In this document: positions 11,820 through 22,339 of the stretch, piece by piece
How the letters are laid out: each line of letters opens with the position of its first letter
Numbering within the stretch: the stretch's first letter is position 1
NCBI GenBank assembly: GCA_905221605.1
Contig: CAJNDS010002291.1
Span: 1 to 64,000 of the forward strand
DNA: 64,000 nt
Direction: 5' to 3'
From: Symbiodinium natans
Taxonomy: Eukaryota > Sar > Dinophyceae > Suessiales > Symbiodiniaceae
Made by a program: the position numbers and the translations under genes
The notes under the pieces: generated by a model
What the model was told of the DNA's origin: nothing
Databases searched by the model: none
Seen by the model: only the letters and a program-made list of their open reading frames with translations

Positions 11820-12240
11820 TATGTTGTCATGCTATCAGGTTGAAATGTTCTCATATTATCATGTTATCATATTGTCGTATTCTCATATTGTTACATTAAG
11901 ATGTTGTGGAATTTTATGCTCGTGTTGCGTTTTGTTGTATTTGTTTCTATCTTAACCGTTTATATAATATTGCATACACCTACTCGTATAACCATAACAT
12001 CATATCGTATTACTAAGAATACATATCAATATATTCCAAATATTTGAAATATATAAATATATTCGTATATGAATATGCGCATACGTCTTAATGTCTTCAT
12101 AGATTAAGATATACGCATATACTGATGTCTTGAATACACTAATATGTTCATGTATTCATATGTTTTTGTACTATTGTATGACCACTAGACTTCTACTATA
12201 TCATATGATATTAGAGTACATCTATTCTTCTTTAATGTCA
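11820..12240. other. AT-rich stretch without recognised gene
   Basis: Strongly AT-rich against the GC-rich surroundings, with ATATTCATAT-type motifs. A possible short terminal exon on plus follows (acceptor gtattacag at 12261, TAA-less frame to TGA at 12353), low support. Confidence 0.4.
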
Positions 12241-12759
12241 TTCTACTTTTGTAGTATTACAGGTTCCTTGTTGAGAGCTGTGGGCCCCTCAACTGAGGCA
12301 GCAGACGGAAGGAGCTTAGCGACAACGCCGATGTCTAAGGATGCAGTCGCCTGAACCTCAAGCCACCGAAGCTGAAATCTTCCCAAACCCTTAAGGGTTT
12401 AGGGTTTAGGGTTTAGGGCTTCGGGACCCTAAACCCTAAACCCCAAACCCTAAACCCCGAATACCGAGAAGCTAAGTCCATGGCTCCGAAATAACTCCTG
12501 AAACTTCGACCCGACCCTATACCCCGAACCCCTGCGCCGGAACCTCCTCCTTGGAAAGAGCGCAGAAGGAGCACATCGTCACCAGGAAATCCTGGTCAGA
12601 AAGTCAAAGTGGCCTGTAACCTCGCAAGTAGCCCAGGGGCCCAGGGGTGATTCTGGGCTTATACAGAAGGGCTGGCAACGCGAGTGATCTCGACCTCAAG
12701 CTGTGCGACCCCTTCGCAGACTCCACACCCGCATACGCACGCCTATAACGTGTCTAGGA

Positions 12760-12847
12760 TTGGGATGTTCCCCCTTATACTGACAGTCCTTAAAAGGGAT
12801 GTTTAGTACCCCCTATTGTAATCCCTACTTTAAGGATAACATTCCAA
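12760..12847. mobile_element. MITE family A, copy 3
   Basis: TTGGGATGTTCCCCCTTATA and a right end shortened to TAAGGATAACATTCCAA; the central TACCCCCTATTGTAATCCC is shared with copies 1 and 4. Confidence 0.7.
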
Positions 12848-13199
12848 GTCTAGGGTGTCATAACCAGCTATGAGCTTCGGCAACCTCTCTGGATCCTAAG
12901 ATGCCGAATCGCGTGACAGATCCGTGCAGGTCGCCCTGGCCTGAAACGTCATGCTGCCCTCGCTGTTGCTATCACCTGCAGATGCAAAGGTCATTCCTCA
13001 ACGAACCGCAGCACTGAGAATCTTCCGTGGCAAGCAGGCTGCATCGGCTACAAACCCTAGCTTCTTGTCGCTAAAAGTGTAAGGGGGAGCAGACAACATT
13101 ATTGATACATCGTTGCTTCATGACCCCTCAGCCCAAGACGCAAAGGCACCGCAAGCCCTTCAGATGGAATCATCACTATCATTGTCACTCCCTCGTATC

Positions 13200-13296
13200 T
13201 AGTTCATGGTTGAGATAGTATTGACAAATTGAAATCTTCATTCCTTACTGAGTTTAAGACCCTTAACATGTAAAATGTTACCCAACTATGACAAAG
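13200..13296. mobile_element. MITE family E, copy 1
   Basis: TAGTTCATGGTTGAGATAGT ... ATGTTACCCAACTATGACAA; the second copy is at 15.6 kb. Confidence 0.65.
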
Positions 13297-13689
13297 GCAT
13301 AGAGGCTGTGGGATTTCTGGATGGGCGTGCTGCTGTGAGTCGCTGAGGGCTTGCGGGTGGGTCTATTCACTGCAGCTTTGACGGGGTTAGGGTTGGGAGT
13401 TTAAGGTTTAAGGCTTAGGGCTGTGAGTCTCGGGCTTCGTAGCCCTAAACACTTATCAAACCCTCAGCCCAAAAACACCTCAACCCAAAAAAACCTGAGA
13501 CGAGCGACCCATGAAGAAGATGGTGTCGATTACAGGAGCGCGGACCGACATCCTCGGCTCCTTTCGCAGGCAATGGGCCCATAGTTAGTCCCAATGCAGG
13601 GTTTGGGGTTTTGGGTTTGGGGTTTAGGGTTTAGGGTGTAGGGTTTGGGGTTTAGGGATTCAACAAGGTGGCCTTACTTCATTCATTTG

Positions 13690-13790
13690 AATAGGGTTTT
13701 GTGGGGGGGTTCTTGTAGTATACTTATATAGGGGCCATGAGGGAATACTATTAGTAACTATTCCGACCCTTATATCATCGCCCGCGCTTT
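13690..13790. mobile_element. MITE family F, copy 1
   Basis: GAATAGGGTTTTGTGGGGGG..GGGGCCATGAGGGAATACTA..AACTATTCCGACCC. Confidence 0.6.
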
Positions 13791-13799
13791 GCAGCCTCC

Positions 13800-15590
13800 A
13801 ATGTAAGGCACGCATCCTGACACAAAAACAGGGCCTCTGCAGGAGTGAGCCTCATCTGAAGAAGCTTAACCCTGACGCCTTGAGCCTGAAACCGGTTTAG
13901 GGTTTAGTGTTTAGGGCTTAGGGACCCGAAACCCTAAAACAAACCCCACAACTGCAGCACCCAATCAAGGAGCCTCATGCCTCCCTGAACCCCGAACCTA
14001 CCATTTGCTTCAGAACCCCCCCATGGAAACTTAGAATAACAATCCCTACATTGCCCTTATAAGGAATAACATATGCATGTTTATGTATATATACATATAT
14101 ATATGTATATATATATATATGAATATTTTTGTTGATTTATATTTTTGGGGGGTGTCTTAAGCAAATAATAGTAAATAAGGCCGACACCAGCCTCACAGCT
14201 CGCTGTCAAGTGCCATCTACCCCCAACACTGAACACCAAACCCTAGACCCTGAACCTTAAACCCTTAAGGTTTAGGGTTTAGGGTTTAGGGTCTAAGCCC
14301 TAAATCCTGGATTTCTTCACGATTTCGAGGCTTTCGGCTTTGGGACGCTTCAGGTTTGCCGTACTTTCGGACAGGCAGTGCCGTGCTCTGTTTTCTTCAG
14401 GGCTTGGCTTAGGGTTTCGCGAAAAGTGACATGGGTGGAGCCATGATGCATTCAAGTCCCTGCTGCTTCCCGGTTCTTGAGCTTTTGAGCAGCAACCGCC
14501 ATGAACAATCAGGGGTTTAGGGGCTTTGAGTTTAGGGTTTTTGAGCTACTCCGAAGAATCAACCCCAAAACCCTAAACCCTAAACCCTAAACCCTAAACC
14601 CTAACCCTAAACCCTAAACCCCAAACACTAAGAAACATATGGCTCCTTGAGAACTCTGTACATCTCGCTGACGGTCCACACGCCATTGGAGTCGACGTCA
14701 ATCTGATGCAGGCTCGGGTTGACTCGGATTTACCTAGGACCCTCTTTGCCTCGGGTTTAGGGTTTAGGGTTCAGGGTTTAGGGTTTAGGGATTAGGGTTT
14801 AAGGCTTAGGGTTTAGGGTAGTAGCTACCCTTCATTAGTTGGTGTAGCCCATAAAACTGCAGGCGAAGAGGGTCCCAGGTAGGGTGCTCCTCAAATAGGT
14901 TTGGGGTGTTGTACGGCCTGCGGTATACGATTTAGGGTTTAGGCTCAAACAGGGTCTATAAGGATCCAACGTCCACTGTGCTACATACCTCAATGGAAAC
15001 CAGCCAGAAGACACAGGACAAAACAAGTTAGCGCTGAAAGTGATCGTTGCGGAAGCAGTGCCCTCGACGCCGAGGCTGAAACTTGAGCAGAGGAGACAGG
15101 AGCAGGTTTAGTGTTTGAGGTCTTTGGGGTCTTTGGGGTCTTTGGGGTTTAGGGTTTTAGGGCTTAAGGTTTGGGCGACAAGGGAGAACTGGAGGTTGGA
15201 TAAAGTTGTGGAGAACACCAAGCCGCCACCAGAAACAGTCCAAGAACTTTCTCCAGCAGAAACCTCGCGCCCTACTTTGGAGTAGACAAAGTAACTACTT
15301 TTTAGGGATACATAGCTATAATAGGAACCCTGAACCCCCAAAAAGTATTAAAGTATGGTACTCCAAAACCCAGTACACAAGCCTCGCGGGATGTCGAATA
15401 TGCCGAACAACCGCTGTACAAACAGGTTTTAGGGTTTAGGGTTTAGGGCTTAGGGCTTAGGATTTAGGATTTAGGGCTTAGGGCGGCATCGATGTGTGGA
15501 TGATCAGCGACAGAGGATCTGCCTGACCTTCGAGACCCTTGCTCTACGCACACCTTGACAAGATGCTACAGGCCTTCGGATGGGCGTTTA
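13800..15590. other. no gene recognised
   Basis: TA microsatellite at 14085-14125, several telomeric tracts, and MITE G copy 1. Confidence 0.5.
14728..14887. mobile_element. MITE family G, copy 1, interior filled with telomeric repeat
   Basis: Left end TTACCTAGGACCCTCTTTGCC, then about 65 bp of TTTAGGG units, then AGCTACCC..CCCATAAAACTGCAGGC and GAAGAGGGTCCCAGGTA. Confidence 0.6.
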
Positions 15591-15591
15591 C

Positions 15592-15690
15592 TAGTTCATG
15601 GTTGGGATCGTATTAAAAAATTGTATTCATATTCCCTATGGGGTTTAAGTACCCTTAAACATGTAAAATGATACCCAACTATGACCAAGT
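15592..15690. mobile_element. MITE family E, copy 2
   Basis: TAGTTCATGGTTGGGATCGT ... AATGATACCCAACTATGACC, terminal inverted repeats of about 20 bp. Confidence 0.7.
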
Positions 15691-16375
15691 TTGACAGGCT
15701 GCTTAGGGTTCAGGATGTGCGGTTCAGGCAGCATGAGGCTACATGAGATCAACTAGCCGTTGATGCGGCGCTGCTTTTACCTGCCAGAGTCAACGTGGCT
15801 GACACGAAGCGTGGGTTTTATGTACGCCCCCGACAGCACCTCCGGCCCCAGCTCCGGCTGTCACTTCGCAACTCGCCGCAGCTCCAAAACCGTGGGAGGT
15901 CACTTCTGTTCACTTCCAAAAAATTTCGAAATCCGAGAGCTGTACACATCGTTTCCGAAGCGCGCGCTGCGCTACTCGCCGTAGAACAAGTCAGGGCCTG
16001 CTTGCCAGAGAGAGTCGCAGTGAACACACGACATGAGTGGCCCCCCATCACGTGTGGTTGGCATAAACGCTGGGCGCGGTGGTTTCTCCGCGGACAAATG
16101 TTTCCAGAGTGACCACGTATAGAGTGGAAGGGGAAATGGAGCCGTCAGAGGGCGCTGGGCCATCCGCAATAGTCATCCAAGAGACCTTGGCGCCACATCG
16201 TGAGACAGGCACGACTCTCGCTAGGTGTTCTGCGTGACGCTAGTATAGCAAGATAGTAATGCAAACAAAGTATGAACGCAACATGTGCAAAGATATGGAT
16301 AATCATGATTATATCTTAACATAATACCATAATCATCTGCACATCTGTGCGGAGTTGGGATTCGGGATACTCGGG

Positions 16376-17556
16376 CTACGCAACTGGACCAAATCTTGGT
16401 GCGAGGCTGACAGCCATGTGGAACTGCTTCAAGAAGCGCTCGTGGCCGACGAAATTTTGTTTCTCTTCGGGTGATAGAGCCTGTCGCAGAATGAGTGTGC
16501 GCAAGCACGCAAACACGTGAACCAGGTTCACACCTACAGTATCCTGTCGGGAACAGCCTCGTCTGCTCTCCAACCGGATACTTCGCTCTTCCAGCCGGAG
16601 GAGCGGTTCAAGTCGGGATGAAGGAAATCTTCCACTTCCATGTCTGCCTCAGGAATGACAGCGAGGTTGTTGCAAACAAGCTGACATTCCTCTGGGCGCA
16701 GCACACAACATGAAGGATCTGAAAAGCGGTGAACCCCGGCCCTCTCTCACTGCAGAACCCCCTTCCCTGGTATTTAAGGTTTAAAGTGCTGTGACGCTGT
16801 ATGCAGGCTGGCGACTGCGCCGGTTGGGTCAACACAGTAGACAAACCGTCGATCAATCAGCAAGAGCTGGCCATACAGTGCATACGCATTGTCCGTCAGA
16901 CTTTGCACCTCCCTAACCAATGTCGAGAATTTTCGCTTGAAAACCGTGGAAAACAAAATCCTGTAACTGTTGCGCCGGCACAGCAAAATGCGAAGATCGG
17001 CTCCAGCTTGCTCTGCTAACTCGGCTAGGACGCGGAGGTCTGGTCTATCGAGCATGTACATGGGGTCTCGGCCGTTGGGGTACGACATCATGCCGCTCTC
17101 CAAGTAATACATCACGTTCAGACCGTAAAGAGCCGAAGAACCTGCATTCACCAGTGCCGACATAGCACGTGTAACATTCTGCTCATACTGCCCGTACGAA
17201 TCCAGCGCCCATGAATGGGCAGAAAATAAGCCGCCATGACCAATCCAGAACAACATTTTCTCCAGCTCTACATTCTTCTTACACGGGCCTCCTCCAAACT
17301 CGCAATGCATAAATGCTGTTGACCATGAATGATGACGGGTACCTTCCAAGCCCGCCACAAAGACAAACCGCACTTCCGGCGAGAACGTGGTTTTGTTGAT
17401 GATGTCGGTATGGACACGTTGAAATGGCTGAGGTGGCATTGTCTCTTTGCACACCCAAGCTCTTGTTCCAAAGGCTACTCGGGCCAGGAAGGGTGCCAGG
17501 ACGCACAGCACGCCAGTGACAAACAAACAAGTTGAGCAGGCCACCAAGAAGTTCAT
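16376..17556 (-). CDS. membrane-anchored sulfotransferase-like protein (3 exons, model partly uncertain)
   Basis: The first exon is open from 17556 to about 16836. The ATG at 17556 directly follows tttttag|G, a good acceptor, so the 44 residues upstream (which include translated telomeric repeat) are probably intron or leader. Seen: a hydrophobic anchor at residues 2-25 (type II), then VFVAGLEGTRHHSW at 66-78, resembling a P-loop/PAPS 5'-phosphate site, and LCRRNSYRILFSTVFKRKF, resembling the 3'-phosphate site. The Gly usually following GT is Arg. Exon 2 (about 16718-16582, acceptor cgcttttcag) carries EDFLHPDLN. Exon 3 (16480-16376, acceptor gcgacag|G) ends LAPRFGPVA and TAG. Exact junctions of exons 1 and 2 are unsettled. 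It is divergent from the secreted-protein exon at 17714. The family call is by motif look only. Confidence 0.55.
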
Positions 17557-17713
17557 CCTAAAAATGTTGGCGCAGGTCGCCCAGGTATGGTTTAGAGTGT
17601 AGGGTTTAGGGTTTAGGGTGTAGGGCCCATGACCGGCTACAACATGAGATCCTTGAGGCGCACGGCCAAATCGGAGCGACAGGCACATTCAAATCGAACG
17701 TCCGGGCAGTTTG

Positions 17714-17816
17714 ATGTCATGTGTCATGTGCGCTACGCGCCTACTTTTACTTGTGCTTTACTCTCTCTTCCTCTCTGCAAACGCCTACGCTCTTGACGAG
17801 GCCTGTTCCATGCTGG
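17714..17816 (+). CDS. first exon of a secreted protein (signal peptide)
   Basis: ATG at 17714 (or 17726) opens a short N-region and the hydrophobic stretch LLLLVLYSLFLSANAYA, a good signal peptide with cleavage near AYA, followed by LDEACSML. It ends in a consensus donor CTGG|GTGAGT at 17817. The intron enters a CCCTAAA tract within about 20 bases. A possible continuation around 17970-18010 (CDDRNFKHAAKLCG before a GTAAAT donor) lacks a clear acceptor. It shares a short intergenic region (at most about 160 bp) with the divergent sulfotransferase-like gene, which may be a bidirectional promoter. Confidence 0.55.
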
Positions 17817-17836
17817 GTGAGTACAAGCATAAGCAA

Positions 17837-17965
17837 CCCTAAACCCTAAACCCTAAACCCTAAACCCTAAACCCTAAACCCTAAACCCTAAACCCTAAAC
17901 CCTAAACCCTGAACCCTAAACCCTAAACCCTAAACCCTGAACCCTAAACCCTAAACCCTAAACCC
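17837..17965. repeat. interstitial telomeric tract CCCTAAA
   Basis: Eighteen units, just inside the intron after the signal-peptide exon. Confidence 0.94.
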
Positions 17966-18099
17966 TTTGTGTGGTGCGATGACCGGAACTTCAAGCATGC
18001 AGCAAAGTTGTGTGGTAAATGGTCGGAACGAAACTGGACCTGACACTTACACCCCGAACCCTAACCTCTTCGTTTGCCAAGCCCAAGCTTTGGGACTTG

Positions 18100-18162
18100 G
18101 AGGGTTTAGGGTTTAGGGTTCAGGGTTTAGGGTTTAGGGTTTAGGGTTTAGGGTTTAGGGAT
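18100..18162. repeat. interstitial telomeric tract TTTAGGG
   Basis: Nine units, opposite orientation to 17837-17965. Confidence 0.93.
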
Positions 18163-19080
18163 CCGGATTTCTGCAAACAAGGGCCTCGGTGAAGAGCTTG
18201 TACACAGACCTGATATGGTTCTCGTTGATGTTGTATGACAGCACCGTCCTGCAGAATGCAGGCTTGTTTGGGCATTTCGACCGCTGACGGAGGCATGAAA
18301 CTGTGGGATTTCGGGTAAAGGGGTTCAGGGTTTAGGGTTTAAGGTGATTTTGCACTCGCTTTAGTATCTAGGGGCCCACACCCCGCCCCAAACAATTTCG
18401 GGGTTTTGCTCACCTCTATGAATGGTAACAGGGGCTGGAGGTATGGGGCGAGTAGGTGCTTTTTTGGCTCCCAGCCTCCCCCCCCCCCCCCCCCCCCGCG
18501 TCATCTCCGAGACACGAACTTCGAATAATTGCGGGTAACCCCCGTCAATAATACCCTGAATAGTTTTTAGGGAACTTCGCTGAGGGTTGTTGCTGAAGCC
18601 AGTGTATCATTAGTCAACAGGGTGAAGATTGAATAATCCTCAGTGTATCTCAGTATTCCGATACCCAGGTGTGATCATACACAGGCGACATGAAAAGCTG
18701 TGGGGTTGATGAGTTAAATAGTTGCTAGGATGGCCCTTTAAACCCTCTGAAAAATGTTCCTGAAATATGATCCTCTTCAACCCAATAATGGGAATTACAA
18801 AATGTCCCAAGGGCATACCGCATTTGTGTGTATGGAGGAATCTGACCCTAAAGCAAGCTCTTAATTAGCCAAAAAGGGCGCGCCTGGGGCAACCGGCCCC
18901 TAAACCCGGCCCTAAGCCTTAAACCGCAAGTTGGAAGCTCTTGACCTGAAGAAAAGCTTGAAAGCCTGAACCCGGAGCGGAGTCGAAACTAAACCCTAAA
19001 CCCTAAACCCTAAACCCTAAACCCTAAACCCTCAACCCTCAACCCTAAACCCTAAACTCTCTCTTTCATATAATAATTTA

Positions 19081-19480
19081 AACCTTAATGGGGAACGTGG
19101 CCATTGGCAAAAAAACCATGGCCATTGGCAAAAAAGCCGTGGCCATTGGCAAAAAAGCCGTGGCCATTGGCAAAAAAGCCGTGGCCATTGGCAAATTCGC
19201 CAATGGCCACGGGAAAGTTGCCAATGGCCACGGTTTTTTTGCCAATGGCCACCAATGTCATTAAGGTTGGTCGCCAAAATGGGTTTTTCAAACCCAATTC
19301 GCACAAAATGCCCCCCAACCTTAATGGGGAACGTGGCCATTGGCAAAAAAGCCGTGGCCATTGGCAAGTGGCATTTGCCAATGGCCACGGCTTTTTTGCC
19401 AATGGCCACGGCTTTTCTGCCAATGGCCACGGCTTTTTTTGCCAATGGCCACGGCTTTTTTGCCAATGGCCACGGCTTTT
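19081..19480. repeat. two back-to-back inverted arrays of a 21-bp unit
   Basis: Unit GGCCATTGGCAAAAAAGCCGT (21 bp). Each of two blocks starts AACCTTAATGGGGAACGTGG, runs forward units, then switches to reverse-complement units. The unit length keeps frames open in all readings (WPLAKKP or GHWQKSR), so the open frames here are not taken as genes. Confidence 0.8.
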
Positions 19481-19481
19481 T

Positions 19482-19640
19482 CCCCCCACCCCACGCCCCC
19501 CCACCCCCCCCCCCCCCCCCCCACCCCCCCCCCCACCCCCCCCCCCCCCTCCCACCCCCCCCACCCCCCGCCCCCCCCAACTCCCTTCCCAACCCCTCCC
19601 CCCCCCCTCTACACCCCCCCCCATGCCCCCCCTTCCCTCT
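19482..19640. repeat. 159-bp C-rich tract
   Basis: CCCCACCCCCC-type sequence; the minus strand is G-rich and may form G-quadruplexes. It ends the inverted array. Confidence 0.75.
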
Positions 19641-19795
19641 TCTGGCCCAGACCCCCATTCTGGGCTTGAAAACCTGGGGCCAGATCAAGATGAAGGCTTT
19701 GCGGGGCCGGGCAACGCGGCAGCCCCTTGTTTCTCATCTTGGGTGGTCCGAGGGTGGGGTGGGGAAAATGCAACTTCCGGAGCCCCATTCTGGGG

Positions 19796-20190
19796 TTGGA
19801 GCACGAAGGGAGGGGACATACGACAAACCTCTAAAATAAACCCGTACATTTCTCAATGTTTTGGGATTCTCTGCAAGCAGAAGAAAAGGGACATACGACA
19901 AAGCCGACGAGCACGAAGGGAGGGGACATACGACAAACCTCTGAAAATAAAACTTCAGTTTCTTAATTCTTGGGGTTCTCTGCAAGCAGACAAAGAGGGA
20001 CATACGACAAAGCCGACGAGCACGAAGGTGGCGACATACGACAAAATCTAAGAGCACGAAGGGAGGGGACGTACGACAAACCTGCAGACCTCTCATCAAA
20101 CCCTACGAGCATGAAGGGAGGGACATGCGATAAACTCTACGAGCACGAAGAGAAAGGACATACGACAAAGCTCTAGGCCTCTCATCAAAC
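19796..20190. repeat. repeat with GGGACATACGACAAA units
   Basis: About nine copies of GAGCACGAAGGGAGGGGACA..TACGACAAA at irregular spacing, with shared linkers (TTCTTGGGGTTCTCTGCAAG; CCTCTCATCAAACCCTACGA). Confidence 0.75.
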
Positions 20191-20327
20191 CCTACGAGCA
20201 GGAGCCAACATGAGGCGAGGTCACCGGGGCACTAATTGGAAAGCAACCATGTGGAAGCCAGGCAGCTTAAAGTGTGCCAAACACAACCAACAAGACGGCC
20301 AAAAATAGGCAGGGTCACCGGGGAAAA

Positions 20328-21008
20328 CGAACACGAGCAAAGTGAATATGAGCAGAAAGAGAACGAATACGAGCAAACTGACGTCGAGCAGAGAGAGAAC
20401 GAATACGAGCAGAATGAATACGAGCAGAAAGAGAATGAGTACGAGCAGACTCAGTATGAGCAGAAAGACAGCGAAAACGAGCGGACTGAAATCGAGCAGA
20501 GAGAGAACGAATACGTGCAGAAAAAGCACGAATACGAGCAGAAAGAGAACGAACACGAGCAAAATGAATATGAGCAGAAAGAGAACGAATACGAGCAGAA
20601 TGATTACGAGCAGAGAGAGAACGAAGACGAGCAGACTGAAATCGAGCAGAGAGAGAGAACGAATACGAACAGAATGAATACGAGAAGAAAAACAACGAAA
20701 ACGAGCGGACTGAAATCGAGCAGAGAGAGAACGAATACGAGCAGAATGAATACGAGCAGAACGAGAACGAACACGAGACGAGCAGATCAGAAAAAGAACG
20801 AATACGAGCAGAATGAATACGAGCAGAAAGAAACGCATACGAGCAGAATGGAAACCAAGCAGAATGACAAAGAACACGAGAACGAACACGAGACGAGCAG
20901 ATCAGAAAAAGAACGAATACGAGCAGAATGAATACGAGCAGAAAGAAACGCATACGAGCAGAATGGAAACCAAGCAGAATGACAAAGAACACGAGCAGAA
21001 TGAATAAA
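20328..21008. repeat. minisatellite GAATACGAGCAGAA
   Basis: About 40 units of 15-18 bp; the last 230 bp is a direct duplication with a 115-bp period (20775 and 20890). Plus frames read EYEQKEN or TNTSRM, minus frames read a leucine-rich string; all frames stay open because of unit length, so coding is not assumed. Confidence 0.8.
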
Positions 21009-21459
21009 TGAGGTTGGAGGACAGGGCTTGCTGAGGAAAATGTGAACTTTATATTTCTTAATGTTTTGGGATTCTCTGGGTGGGTGGGTTTTTTTCTAGA
21101 GTCCAGACAGCGGCTCTACTAGAGATTGCTCGACCCAGAGCTGCTGAACCCTAAACCCTAAACCCTAAACCCTAAACCCTAAACCCTAAACCCTAAACCT
21201 CAATGTGAAGCCATGTCCTCAAGTCTTTGTCGTTGACTGGAGGCAGCTTGCTTGAAGATATGCCACCCATGGCTGTGAGCTTCACAGCCGCGCCACATTC
21301 GTGGCGTGGTGCGGTGGCGCTACAGTCGGTTCGGGGTTTAGGGTTTAGGGTTTAGGGTTTAGGGTTTAGGGTTTAGGGTTTAGGGTTCAGGGTTTAGGGT
21401 TTAGAGGTTTAGAAACTGTGTTGAAGGTGGTGAAGGGGTTTGGAGGCTCAGGGTTCCGG

Positions 21460-21521
21460 GTCAAGGTTGGGCCGCCGAGTTGAAGCGCTTCGAGCGGCAG
21501 CCCACCGAATCTGCGAGATGG
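21460..21521 (+). CDS. candidate exon before a telomeric-repeat intron
   Basis: Open frame ending AAELKRFERQPTESARW, with the last codon TGG directly abutting GTTTAGGG. The upstream acceptor is not fixed (gtcaag|G is one option). The reading phase (0) matches the next exon. No family recognised. Confidence 0.42.
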
Positions 21522-21569
21522 GTTTAGGGTTTATGGTTTAGGGTTTGAGGTTTAGGGTTTAGGGTTTAG
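21522..21569 (+). other. 48-nt candidate intron made only of telomeric repeats
   Basis: TGG|GTTTAGGG ... TTTAG|GG: both splice sites are supplied by TTTAGGG units (some variant units GTTTATGG and TTTGAGG inside). The flanking phases agree (0/0). Predicted only; needs transcript evidence. Confidence 0.4.
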
Positions 21570-21683
21570 GGTTTCGTCATCGAAGCTCGAGCATCGATCC
21601 GGGCATTCGATCTCAATAAGCCTCCGCTTGCTAAACAGCTTGTGGATACAGCAGTGAGCCTAGAACTTGAAGCATCAATCTAA
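21570..21683 (+). CDS. candidate exon after a telomeric-repeat intron (terminal)
   Basis: Starts at TTTAG|GGTTTCGTC, so the acceptor is the telomere unit itself and obeys AG|G. It reads 37 codons, including VIEARASIRAFDLNKPPLA, to TAA TAA. An internal ACAGCA|GTGAGC could also be a donor. No family recognised; helix-rich. Confidence 0.45.
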   Translation, partial: GFVIEARASIRAFDLNKPPLAKQLVDTAVSLELEASI

Positions 21684-21937
21684 TAAGGCTGTGACTGGTC
21701 TGTAATCTCAACCAGGCGCATTGGCCAGGAACAGGCTCGTCAAGTCATATTTGCTACATGCACCGTCATGATCATGGCTTTGACCAGTGCCACCACCCAC
21801 CGCCACCGCCGCCGCCGCCACCACCGCCACCACCACCACCAGCATCATGATCATCATCACCATCGTCCGTTTTGTTCCGTGGCCGCACCGTGTCTGGAAT
21901 GGTCGCCTACTCTACGAGAGCAGAGTATCCTGGTAGC

Positions 21938-22035
21938 CCAGCAACCATATCCCGTTTTTTGGGTTGGTTCCTTTACAAGGGAACCTTGAACCAAAGCAAG
22001 GGCCAAAGGGTACCACTGGGCTACCAAGGGTGCGG
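21938..22035. mobile_element. MITE family H, copy 1
   Basis: CTGGTAGCCCAGCAACCATA..GGGAACCTTGAACCAAAGCA ... GGTACCACTGGGCTACCAAG. Confidence 0.65.
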
Positions 22036-22339
22036 CAGCGCTGTGTATCCAAACGACTGGGCTGTCTGGGCGGGCAGCAGCCTGGAGTAGGCACCCTTTT
22101 CACTTCAAAGGGGCTTATATAAGGGAACTCTAAGCCCTTATATAAAAAAGGGGACAAAGGGGATCCTAACTTCTGACCTCTTAGGCCCAAAGCCTGATGA
22201 CAGCTAGGCCAAGTCGATTTCCACAGCTTGTGGTGGGGCGGACGTGAACCGCTGCCTCGTCTGCTAAATCTTCGAGCCGTCGGTGCATCATGTGTGCCCC
22301 CCTTCCGAGCTCGTTCTTCTGGGTGAAACTAGGAGAAAG

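Noticed and set aside
19032-20051. Open frames of 180-315 codons with KKPWPLA repeats
   Set aside because: 21-bp unit arrays and a C-run; open on both strands and in several frames.
20221-21007. E/Y/Q-rich and leucine-rich proteins
   Set aside because: Minisatellite with units that keep all frames open; no start context or splice evidence favours one.
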